Of a stretch of 64,000 bases of DNA, positions 10,816 through 22,700 are shown in pieces. The translations under genes and the position numbers were made by a program. This stretch comes from Rhyzopertha dominica (Eukaryota; Arthropoda; Insecta; Coleoptera; Bostrichidae), in contig QCXZ01000137.1 of the NCBI GenBank assembly GCA_025024175.1, positions 12,834,001 through 12,898,000 of the forward strand, given 5' to 3'. Positions within the stretch are counted from its first letter, which is position 1. The number at the start of each line of letters is the position of its first letter. Below the pieces are notes generated by a model. The model was not told where the DNA came from, searched no databases, and was given only the letters and a program-made list of their open reading frames with translations.

Positions 10816-13800
10816 TCTGGGTTGTCAAAGAAAAGCTCGTCGCACCGAAACGATGGAGCAATTCCTTTAGTTGCACTCTGTACTTATTAAACACAAAATC
10901 ACGGTAATAATAAAATCAATACGGTCCTCTCTTAAGGTAGACGTAGTTGTGACACTATAATATCGAGGAGTTGCAATAGTTATATATTTTACATTGTCTG
11001 GTTGGCTGGATTTAAAAAAGGAACACATCTATGTAACTTTCCAAAACCTTAAGAGAGGCGCCAGTTTTTAGTATTAGTCTTAAGAGTGGTATCAAATCTC
11101 CACTGTTATTATTTAATGTTATTTTTAATATTCGACAACGATGTGTTGAATATAGTGTAGTTATTTACAAATTGGTATAAAACCAAAAAATCAGTATAAA
11201 CGCTTGAAATGTAATGCAGTAAAGCAATCAACAATTCTTGCAAGTAATGCCTCCACTACAGGCTGTTCCGAATCAACGAATATTTGAATATTAAATTAGG
11301 TGTGCCATCAAAGCAGTTAAAATTACCATTACGTAGGACAGTTAACAATATCTGCAAAATTTTGAATTACTAATGATTTATGTTCTCGAATGTCGGCCAA
11401 AAACACTATACAATCCTCCAGTACTATTACATTACAAAGGTTTAACTCTATAATGTGGTGAAAAGTATTAAAATTGTGCACACAGCTAATGTGTAAATTT
11501 GAATAACATTTATTTATATACATCCGACGATCCGATGAAACGAGTAAAAAGATATATTAAATTAAAAAATTTTTGATGATATCCTACCCTTGTGATTGAA
11601 TCTTAAAAAAATATGAGACAGCAGTAAAAATACAATAATGTTTTAATTAAAAATGGACCAATTAAATATTTTTATTTCAACTGCTGATGATACTGCTATT
11701 GTCGATTTCAACAACCCGCTATAGCAAATAGCTTATTGTTTGACAACGAAAGGTGCTAAGTAAGTTGTAATAATGAATTCTTAAAGCCATGAAACTGATT
11801 ATATGCAGAAGATATTTTCTAAGAACACTATTATCCTAAGTATCTCAAATAAAATAGCCTATCCCGCGTCTCCCCACAGTATTCATGTCATATGGTAGGT
11901 ATACTTGTTTAAGGACACTGTGCGCATCGTATATTCAGATTTCAAGGTGACGGGATAAAAAGCTCTTGCCAATCTCTTAAAACTTCAGCGATACCCTGTA
12001 TTTATATTTTACAAAGTTTATAATGTACTTGCTTATATACTCACAATACCCACATTCATCTTGTGCAGAACATTTTAAATCCAGGCGCCCAGAATCGCTT
12101 TTAGAATTCTTTTCAGAAAAAACTTTATTATTAACGTATTTCTTCAACAAAGCAGTGCCAGATATTCAAGGTGTAATCCCTTAAAATCCCGCCACACATC
12201 TAATCTGCCCAATTTTCTACCTATTAACGAAATTGTAGTTAAAACTACTTAAAACTGTATAAAATCATTCAATACTGAATGAAATTATATTAACAGTCTT
12301 GCATTTCAAAAATAAGAAAAAAGATTTTGATCTTGAAATGTAGTTATCAATTTTCAGACCAAATATATCTGCAATATTATCATAGTTTCAAAATATACCC
12401 AAACTAATTCAGTTTATGGACTAAAAGCTTGAAATGAGTGTCACTACTGTTTAGCACCTAGCGAAACGGAATTTCGTGATCTCTATAACAAAGGCAGAAA
12501 CATGGGGATTAGCATGTCATTGTAGTCATTACACTCAAATGAGTTCATTATGCATGCAAATCTCGTCAGCGTATCGTCCGTCGCGGACACTAGAAACAAA
12601 AGAACAAATGCGCCCGAAAAAACGCTCCTAACCACCAGTTTAAACAAAGAAATGGTAAAATAAGTAACTGTTAACGGATAGGGCAAACTGGGAACAATAG
12701 AACAAATAAAAGCAGCGTCGTGCATTATAAAAAGGTGGTTAAGCGTTAGTCAAACATAAGAGGTCTAAAAGGGTTCTATTTTAGAACAACGTTCGTAAAA
12801 ACTTATACCGATTTAGTATGTGACGTAGAGAGCAACTAATTTATTATAGCAGACATAAAGTCTTTCACATTAGTGAAATTTGGATGTTTTTCGAAGAGAG
12901 ACGATATTTTTAAAACAGCTTTCTTTTTATAAGATTAAAATAGAGATGTGTTAGTATGACCAAGATAAAACGTCATCAAATACCTTTTTTATAGAAAGGG
13001 CTGCTTAAGGGTTGCTTTTTGTATTAAACAGGCTAATGTTCAAACTGTGAGCAGTCAATTTACAGTTTAGTTCACGTAATCGATTCATATGACACAACAA
13101 AAAAAAATATTCGAGGAAGTAACTTAGGTGTTAGCTGCTGGTACTTTACGTTCCTTCCGACTGCAGTAAGCACTTGTTGAATATCTTGAATTAATGAACA
13201 AAGTTAAAAAAAATAGCGGAAAAGGCGACTAGTATCAATGAACAGAAAGTTATCATCTGTGGACTCCAGTGAAACTGAAAGTATTCAGAGTCTACATATA
13301 TAATTTTTTGTCTACTGTTACCAATGGCGCCTTCGCTATTTTTTTGGAATTTCTGATGTTCAGCAACTGCTTACTCCAGCCTGAAGTAATGCTCAAACAA
13401 GTGATTTAAATCTGTGATTTGCGTGTTTGATCCAAAAGTTTTCTTGAGCATTAGTCATTTTTTTTATGTGTGCAAGGCGTTTATATCACACCTCGCATGA
13501 GAATCCAGGCTTTGAAATATAAACATCGATGTACTGTTGTCTCATTAGAAAACGGCAAATTCCAATATGCATCGCTGCAGAATCCTAACTAATCAGCCAT
13601 CAGTAACATGCTGCCAAAAGGCACATCCTATACCGCACATATTATTGTCATTTGCGCAGTTAAAACCATGTTAGTATGTGCACTATAGATTATCTCTAGT
13701 GAGAGCTCCTCAAAAACATTTCAAACAGACCATTAAAGACATATTTCATTAAACGAATAACGCAGGATAAGGGCGTCTATTTAGAACGTCACAAAAATAA

Positions 13801-14087
13801 AATGAATTCATCGTTGATTTTGCACAGATTTTTTTAGCTGATTGATGTATACGCTATAATTTCTGCAAGAATAACAATTATTCACATAGACACTGGTTAG
13901 GCAAGCAGTTATTTTTACCTTTGTTAGCGCATGTCCCTTAGCTAATATGTCAGTCATACCTGTAACAATAAAAACAATATATTACAAACACACTCGGCAG
14001 GACTTAATAATCAGTATCATGAAATAATGCAGATTAATTTAATAACATATAGGAGAAAACGGGTCTTTCAATAAGTATATATAAATA
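10816..14087. other. Intergenic DNA with weak coding-like traces
   Basis: Mostly AT-rich. A 13-base inverted repeat CCTCTCTTAAGGT lies at about 10925 and 11047. Short reverse-transcriptase-like words occur at about 11085-11130 (SPLLLFNVIFN) and 11679-11710 (TADDTAIV), but they are too far apart and too isolated to call. A 53-codon ORF at 12023-12184 (plus) contains CAEHF and, 26 residues later, AVPDI, the spacing style of the second half of a THAP finger; see findings. No supported gene. Confidence 0.4.
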
Positions 14088-15113
14088 CAGGGTCCGCCAC
14101 CTAAAACTCCCGAGGCTCGTATTTTCTTTATTATTTTAGGTACAACCTTAAGTTATATGTCAAATTCTAGGTGTTTTATCCTTTTTAAAGATAGCTTAGT
14201 GAGTGTCCAAAAATTTTTTTTGCAGATTATCATATTTTGTATTTAAAGATAATTTTTGTAAATATTTTTTGACCTAACCCTGTATAATAAATATTGCTTC
14301 ATAGTTGAATGCCGACTTTTGTCTTCTTCAATTTGTGTCATTACCATGTATGCGTAATTTTTACTCCTTCTTAGTGAAAAACAAGAAAAACTAGTCGCCG
14401 CCATGTTCTGTAAATAGGGTTGTTCAGAATTTTTAAGTTTTAGTTTAGTAGCTTATTACGGTACAAATTGTGCCTATATACCCATCGCTGCACACAGACC
14501 CCAAAATTTTGAGTAACTTTTAAATAAATCAAGTACAAAGTTCGTTCTAAAGAGAGAGAGGCTAGAAAACGAAACCCTGCGAAGAGGCTAGTGCGCGACG
14601 TAGAAAACCAAACTAGCCTCATCGAAGGGTTTCGTTTTCTAGCCTCTCTCTCTTTATAACGAACTTTGTAATTGATTTATTTAAAAGCTACTCAAAATTT
14701 TGAGGTTTTCTGTGCAGCGATGGGTATGTAGGCATAATTAGTACCATAATAAACTGCTAAACTAACACAAAAAATTGTGAACAGCCCTATAACAGAACAT
14801 GGTGGCGACTAGTTTTTCTTGTTTTTCACTAAGCAGGAGTAAACATTACGCATACATGGTAATGACACAAATTGAAGAAGATAAAAGTCGGCATCCAACT
14901 ATGAATCAATTGTTATTATACGGGGTAAAGTTAAAAAACATTTACATAAATTAACTTTATTTGCAAAATATCACAATCTACAAAAAAAATTGGATACTCA
15001 CTATGCTATTTTGAAAGAGTTCAAAAAGACCTACAATTTGACATATAACTTACGGTTGTACCTAAAAAAACAAAGAAAATACGAGCCTGGGGAGTTTTAG
15101 GTGGCGGACCCTG
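14088..15113. mobile_element. 1-kb fold-back (palindromic) element with TA target duplication
   Basis: The left arm (14088-14592) and right arm (14612-15113) are near-complete inverted copies of about 500 bases around a 19-base spacer. The termini are CAGGGTCCGCCACCTAAAAC on both strands, flanked by TA at 14086-14087 and 15114-15115, the usual target duplication of Tc1/mariner-class elements. No transposase is encoded. The inner arm ends carry a (GA)n-rich box (GAGAGAGAGGCTAGAAAACG). If transcribed it would fold into a long hairpin. A single arm of the same family is at 51923-52381. Confidence 0.93.
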
Positions 15114-16117
15114 TATACTGAAGAGACATTCATCAGTGATGAAACACATGTAGAATTTGTTCAACTTATAAAGTCCGTTGACATTAAACCCCTTATATGG
15201 GTATTTTCCATGTGAAATAAGATATCTTGCCCACTACTCCCACGACTCATTAGCATTAAAATATGTTTTGCCATGATTCCGTCAGCGAAAGATAACTTAC
15301 ACCGCATTTGCATAAGACTAATATTTTAATTTCAGTGAACGTAAATTACCGCACCNCACGGACAAAAAGTCGTATCCCTACGCAAGTTACACGGGATAAA
15401 ACAGCAAACAACTAGACACATTTAAAAATCTGACGTTTACAACTTCATAGAGCCGGTGAAATTTACACAGAGATCGCTTAGTCACGGTGGTGTACGTCAC
15501 ATAAAAATAGGAATAATATGTGTCTATAAAACGCTAAGAAGTTTATATTAATAATATTTTAATCCTCTAATATGGTTTCCTGTTTCTCAACGACAGCTTC
15601 GTGTGCTACCTAGAGCCAACACTTGAGACCAGTTTTACGAGAAAATTATTAGCAGCGCTTTGACTAAATTAAATGTATGACATTTGGGCAACAAAGCGAT
15701 GAAATACGTTTAACAGTAAGAAAGTAGTGAAGTCTTTGTCTAAAGCAGGATCTTAAAATGCAAAGAAAATATTGTACTGCGTACAAGCATACGTTAACAT
15801 AGCATAAATTACAATGGGCGTTCGTAAAGGGGGGGGGCGCGGCAACAATCCATAGTTTACTCTTCTCAACGCGAATGTAGCGTCTGTCGAGTTAATTATT
15901 TCGTATAGTTTGATTTGACGTTGACACGTTTGACGTATTGCATTATGAAAATAAGTCGCTATTGCTATTAACTTTGAATATAAAACTGAAAGGAAGGAGC
16001 ATTGCGCACATATAAACGGCCATGCTAAACCATCATTATTTTGTTTGTTCGTAGCTGCTATTGTCATCAGCTTAGGCGTCTGTTTTATATTTAAAAGGTT
16101 GGTACAAAAATAAATAT
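15114..16117. other. Intergenic DNA, possible promoter or 5' UTR of the downstream exon
   Basis: Nothing coding on the plus strand. The part from about 15800 to 16117 is less AT-rich, has a G run at 15829-15835 and three TTGAC(G/A) words in 15918-15940, and leads to the THAP-like exon, so it could contain its promoter. The 142-codon minus-strand ORF here overlaps that exon antisense and has no family features. Confidence 0.3.
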
Positions 16118-16188
16118 ATGGTAAGTTGGGCGTCTTGTGGTTGTTCCTTGACACCAAAAAATAAAAATGCAGGAGTAACATTTCATAC
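16118..16188 (+). CDS. Candidate first coding exon of a THAP-domain protein
   Basis: ATG opens a frame reading MVSWASCGCSLTPKNKNAGV then TFH, and ends at a consensus donor, TAC|GTAAGTG. The pattern M-V-x-x...G-C...K-x-x-x-x-V-(S/T)-F-H is the N-terminus of the THAP zinc finger, a DNA-binding domain found in cellular regulators and in P-element-type transposases. The 71-nt coding length with a two-base overhang equals that of the first coding exon of human THAP1. One oddity: the first zinc-ligand Cys seems shifted or replaced (Trp at residue 4, Cys at 7 and 9). No matching second exon with the remaining Cys-x2-His was found downstream. It could be a true gene start with a long intron, a transposon relic or a chance match. 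Confidence 0.4.
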
Positions 16189-16504
16189 GTAAGTGTTTTT
16201 GGTGATTAAATAGTAGCAAAAATTCTTCATTAATTTAGAGTAGATATAGTAAATATATTTTATGCAATAATTCATTGTCTCAAACATACTACCCTACGCC
16301 ACTACCAAAGGGAAAACAGTATTCGACCATATGTAACTTCCATTCTGGTCCCACAAATCCTATCATATGCTCCATTCTGTCAGTTTTAAATTAAAAGACT
16401 ATTACCTATTATTCAGCAAAAAGTAATTGACACGGGATAACTGGGAGAAATCACAAAAGCACACGAAGAAAAAATAACGAAGCTTGTTCGACAATCGATA
16501 GAAG

Positions 16505-16712
16505 TAGGGTTGTGCGATATTTATTTCATTATTCGATAGGTATATCGAATTATTGATATGATTAGAAAAATCTCCAAAAGTTCTTACGACTTGCACTTGC
16601 TAATAGGTTAATATGCTTGCCCGTTTTAAACTTTTAGTTGCACCCTATAGCGGATGTCGTTATTCGATATCACGATACTAGTATCGATATATCTAGAAAA
16701 GTTGCAGCCCTA
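16505..16712. mobile_element. Short hAT-like MITE with TAGGG(T/C)TG ends
   Basis: The left end TAGGGTTGTGCGATAT and the inverted right end TAGGGCTGCAAC are typical hAT-style termini. Internal CGATA/TATCG words are repeated on both sides. The 8-base flanks (GATAGAAG and TACAAAAG) agree at only five positions, as expected for an old insertion. The 208-bp length leaves no room for a transposase. Confidence 0.6.
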
Positions 16713-19700
16713 TACAAAAGTGAGGGTTCAGTTTGTTGCAGCACCACTGCGACGTACATTCACGACGACAAAAACCATCACTGCCCGTTACTTATAAGGT
16801 CTGATTGAGATACGTCAGTATATATCTATTATATAAAATCAACATACTAATATTACAAACTGCCTACGAACAGTCGTTATTGATTGCAACTTTACATTGC
16901 TGTGAACTAAATTGCTAATTCGTGATTAATCATTTAGCCTACCTCTCCACTGTAATTAATAAAACCATTATTTTGCGAAACGGTGATCACAGATAAATCA
17001 TGTTTATTTAACATAATCGAACAACTGCGGCATTTATATACGTATACAATAATTAATAGTCCGCTTTACGTTCGCTCATGTAGATGTTCCGAGTTTCTTC
17101 TGCTTGCAATGTGGCTTTTTTTAGAGATTTCTGGTTTTTTCTTGATAGCAGATTTTCTATACTCTAATAAAGCATTCTCGTTAAGTGGTTATCAAGGTTA
17201 CCATTAAATTCAGTGGGAAGCTGAAAAATGCAAAAATATTGCAGTGTTCTATTCAAGTTACCGTATAATAATGTTGAAGTCCACCTCAATATTAATCCTG
17301 CCCGATTATTACTTTCAGTAATATTTAAACTAGAGCCATAAGTAATAATCTTTTCATACGACTCTAGAGAAAGTAAGCTTTTTCACACAAATTTCACAGA
17401 GGTAAGTTCACCTCACAACAGAGGTGAAAATTTTACGTGTCTCTGCCAAAATTAAGGCGAAAATAAATATAAACCTTTTTATTTAAGGAAAAGTATTACT
17501 ACATTTGTTAAAACTAATTTAGTAGTTACGTTTACAGTACAATTACTAAGAATGTTAAATGAACGGATTCAGTAGAACAAGGAATAGTACTATTAAGAAG
17601 ATCTGCATGTAAGGTTTAAACACGCAAAGATTCATTAGGCTTACTTTGTTCAGTATTGGTAGAAGATGAACCTTGCCGAAGCTAAAAATTTTCCTTTCAT
17701 ATTCTATAATTCCGTTGACATAGTTTCCCCTTTGATGAAAGTATCAATCTTCTTCGGTGCATCGTAACATACGCACGTGTGTCAACAATGTGATGTAAGT
17801 ATTAAACTAAAACGAAAGAGAGCTCAGACTTTCACCTAATCTTGTTTCTTCTCCTATTAGAAATCATCACCCTCTGGCCAAACAGTTTACCCTGGTGGCT
17901 GCCAGATTGTCTGGCAACAGCTCTTAGAACGCAAAATACTTAAAAAAAACGCCTAAAAAACTATGATAGCTTCAATTTCTAAAGCTACTTTAAAATAATA
18001 TTCATAAGTCTACCTCTTACGGTGACAAATTTGTAAGAAAGAAAACATCTCAGTTTGTTCAACGACGCTCCTACACCACAAGTGTAAAGGTTCCTTTATC
18101 AGACGGCAGAACAAAAGGGACCGAAGTGTGGTATTATTAATTCTAATAGGGAAGCCATATCTCTAGTAATTTCAGCTGACATAAACAATAATGTTATTGG
18201 GACTGAACGCGTAATATAATTAGTATCAAACTTTACTAAGGTAAGTTCCTTTGATCGTATAATAATATATACTTTATTGATTGTTTGATTTGTCGCAATA
18301 AATTCCTGTTGTTGGTGGGTTTTTGTACCTAGAATCTTCCTAAATAGTGTGCTAATTTAAATCTAACTCCATTAATAAATATACTTCATGGGGNACTCCC
18401 GAAACAAGGCTTTTTNCATCAACCCAGGTAAAATTACCAGCTTTTTTGAGTCCGTAGCATGCGATTTTGATAATGCAATTACTTTGGGATATTTGATTTT
18501 ATGTTAGTCAGCGTGGAGCAAAGCATCGAATATTTTAACGAAAGGCTTTTGGATCTATTGGCAAATTATGCCAAAATGACAACTTCCTTAATTTCTTTCA
18601 CAGGTCGCTGGGCCATCCATTGTTTAAAAGCAGAACATATTTTTTCGTACCTCTCTCTAAACTTTTTCTGCTAACAAGCCAGAGATGCTTCATTTACTAT
18701 CTTATTTATTTTTGTTTAAAGTGTTTTGCCATATATAAATGAGAAAACATAATTATGCATTTATTTAATAGATATCAAAAATAATTAATGCTACTTTTAA
18801 TCTTTTTCTTGTTAGGTGGTTGGGAAAAACTATAACTAAACTGAAGTGATCCCTTGAAGTGATTGAAGCCCTCGATAAATAAACTTTCACCGCGGGAGGA
18901 AANGACCCACTTTCTTCCCTTGTAATACAAATAATAAATTACGTCATAGTAACAACTGTGACAACAGCCGCACGTTTTCAAACGAGAACTACCTACAACC
19001 CATAATAGGTCGAGTTCTTCAGTATATGTTGAAACAAGTTACATTATGCTTTTAGTGTCATTTGATTAAATTTTCTGATACTTGGCATTTATTTAATAAC
19101 GTATTTACATACGCATTTGTTGGTCAATCGTGTCATTGTGATCCCTTGAATTTAATTGTATCAACCTTATACCTGATTTACCTTTTTATCTATGGCCATG
19201 TAGTTTTCGTTTAAAAGCTATGTATGTATATTGAGTCGCGTTCTAAAAGATGGCTTTGTTAACCTGTACCTCTGTGTTGAATTTTTGAGACCAGTTAAAC
19301 ATACTGATAAATGCAATTCCGTCTAGTTCCATTTTCTAAGTTTAATTTCAGATGTGCAGCTTGTTTCTGAAAATTTGCAACCTACTCCGACATAACTCGA
19401 CCCGCTCGAAAATAATATGAATGCAGAATAATCGACACGGACTACTGATATCGTCGATTGGGCAAAGTAATCAAATCTCACATTTATTCAAAACAAACAA
19501 AAGGTAAATGTCGTTGCGTAACCAACGACGCAGGTTACTGTTCTGCCTTGAAATCAAATAAACATAATCACTAAACATTCACACAGCTCCAGAGAGCAAA
19601 TACCAACGTTTCAATCGGTTCGTATTCAAAGTTTTACCTGAATGCGCCTTCAGCATTGAAAGCAGGCTTCCGCGGTACTTTTTGGAATCTCCCAGGTTAC

Positions 19701-22700
19701 AATAAGGAATTTTCTCTCTACCACAATCATTAATTATGTATGCACCGTACACAGCAGTGATACGTCGGTTGAAAAAGTATACCCGCCAATGATGGCTATT
19801 TTATTTATTGTTTCACGTTCAGCTGTAATATATTCGCAAGAGACAATGACGTCCTTCGTGCAGTACTGATTAATGATGGTTACATATATCACTATATGGG
19901 CTAGGTGAATATCCTGCCTGATTGTGTCATTGTTAATAAAGCGGTTATATATTTACGAACTTGATTGCCCCTTTGACCGCAACAATGGTAAAAGTGGAAA
20001 AATACACGACTTCACGTCCACGATAAATCTAAATTTCAAACAAAATATTTCGAAAAAAAAACAGGACACGTGCTAGAAAAAGNTGAAGGTCGATAAACTT
20101 TCTTTGTGCGACACTATTATTTTCCTTAATTCCATAAAACGTACCAAAGCAACGAATACAATTGCGTCGTCACAGTGACTAGTAGAGCTCTGAAGGCAGA
20201 GAAGAAAAAGGTTACTGAAGAGAGACGCAAAAAATTAATAACTTGGATGGAATACCAAGCTGCGGGTTTTATGAGCGTTACTGTTTTAGTAAAATATTAT
20301 ATGGAACATCGAGCTGTCCTTAATTCGATGGCTGTTTGATATAAATATATAGACGTGCGCTTAAAAGGGTTATTTTTCACTTAAATTTGCCTTGCGATTA
20401 ACATTATCATTCATCCCATTTCGTCTTTGCTATGCAAATAGATAATCCATTATATGTTTGGAATTCTACAGGCAACATAATCACTCTAAATATAAATATA
20501 AAGGTAAGGATGTTAATGTTATACATGCCAATCTGAATTTCTGTGTTTATAGTAACTTTTTATCAAACGTTTCACATCTTAAAACTGCTACATAATAGAC
20601 TGAGATTATCGCACTTCAGCCTATTGGGGCTTATCAGGTAGGGGTAGAGTAAATTGACCAAAGTAGAGCGTCGCCTTTAACCGTGGTGGGTGGACTGATG
20701 TATACGAGACCTGATGCCCTCAATGCTGTACATCTGCTGTAGTTATACTATAGAGAACACGTTTCCAACTCCACATATTTTGGAAATTAAATAATGACCT
20801 TATAGGAAATTAGATAAATAATTATAGTAAGAGTTTAATCTTAATTTGCAATAAATAAAAAAATTGAGGTATACAGAGAATGTATAGGTTAGAATATGTG
20901 CAGCCACAGTTGACATTTACAAGAACAAAACCTTGGTAGTTCGACGTTTTTCGAAACATTACAAACTGCACTTATTGTTTTTGCAAGAAACTACAATACT
21001 CAAGGTTTTAAAGTTTTTATTCGGTATCTCCATCACGAAAGCTTACTAAGAATTAAGGCGTTATATAAAAGCTAAAGTAGCCTAAGTGTATTTTTTTATT
21101 TGTTAGACAAGTGCGTGGAATAATTTTTGTTTCTTAAATTTTTTAAAGTCTGTTCTGATAAATTCTACTGAGTAATATGAGGGTAGGTTATGCTTATTGT
21201 AACAAATTGTTCAGATGCTAGAGCTTAAAAGTACAGTACATGTTTTGTAAAATTTGGAGGTTAGATTTTCCTCTCATCAGTCGTTGGTAAAAATGCTAAG
21301 GATATACGTTTATTTCAGGAGCTGCTAATACTTCCGATTAAATTGATGGAAGCTTTGAATACCAAGCACCATCAGATTTTCGTGGTATGACAACATATAA
21401 TTTAAGTGAAAATCAGTTTACTACATTCCAGAAAAATCCAGAAAAACAGTCAGACTGGAAAAAAGAAGGCTCGCGATCTATGAAAGTTGAGAGGAGCATC
21501 AATCAGCCTTGTCACATTAAAATACAAAAGGGAATGCAGTTGCGGAAAAAAAGCCTAAATTTGCAATTATGAAACCTAAATTTACAAATGTAACAAAAAA
21601 TATAAGGGTCACTTGTTAGTAGCTATGTGTTTAAAAATATTTTTAGCGTGCACTTTAATCTTCCATTTCATACCCCAACAACTAACAGCTGTCGAAAATG
21701 TTTAATAATAAACTAAAAATTAGAGGAATGGAGACAAAAAGAAAGTCTTGGAAATCTATTACGTGTATAAGCGTCACTTATGGACATGTCGCCTTGGTAA
21801 ATTAAACTCTATTTAAAAATAGATGTTAGATAACAGCATTAGATATTTTTAAGATAATTTAAACCTTAAGTGATAGATACGTAAAAATTTTCATAATCAA
21901 ACAATAGAACTCTTTTGTTCATTGGATAGTATCGTGTATAATGATTAGTGTTGATGAAAGATGTTTCAAAAATGTGTGAAAATGTAATTTTTTTATTTCA
22001 GGAATACACGACTTGTCAAAAAAATGAATAATATATGGAATAATCTGGTCACTTCCAAAAGACAGCAAAAGTCAGGTCTTGCTTAGTACATTATTACAAA
22101 CATTTTATAGATGTAAAAAGTTAAATATGTACAATTGCCAACGCAGCAGCCAGAACAGAAATATAAAAATGACGCTGATTTGTTATTTCATCACTAGTTC
22201 ATGTATCTGACCACTCCTACCTGTCCTGTGACCAGGGACCAAACAGCTGAAAGGGCCAAGGGTTATTGCATTTATGCATGAAAATTAGAAAAGTTATAAG
22301 CAATAGGAATACAGTCGGTAAGATATACTTCCGATGACAAACAACAGTTTAAATACTGAAAGTTAAAGATTTAATGTAGCAAAACGTAAAGTGTATGACA
22401 TGACTTTGTGGAATTTTTAGTTCGCTTTATCCAAATGCTAGGTCAATTGAGAGGGAACAAAAAACAAGATCTCGTAGATCCCTTTCCATAAGTTCCCCCA
22501 ATTTACCACCGTGCTACGACTTAAAGACGTCCGTATAAGTATAAGTAGTAGTAGCTGAATTAGGAGCACATCGAAAATGTCGAAACAGTCGAGGAAACCT
22601 AATCTGTTTCACGGTGTTCTCTACCAGTATAGTTTTATTTTTACTTTTTTAATTATTATTCCCTATACATAATATAATAATACGGAAAAGACCATCGAAA

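Noticed and set aside
10925..11060. 13-base inverted repeat CCTCTCTTAAGGT
   Set aside because: Contains a self-complementary core and has no target duplication, so it is not a convincing MITE.
11085..11710. Reverse-transcriptase-like words SPLLLFNVIFN and TADDTAIV on the plus strand
   Set aside because: About 600 bases apart, where motifs B and C should be about 100 apart, and no other motifs lie between them.
15753..16181. 142-codon minus-strand ORF
   Set aside because: No family features; it overlaps the more convincing THAP-like exon on the other strand.
20111..20338. Open frame with YNCVV and a basic helix, reminiscent of an immunoglobulin-domain end
   Set aside because: Too short, with no start or acceptor and no other domain features.
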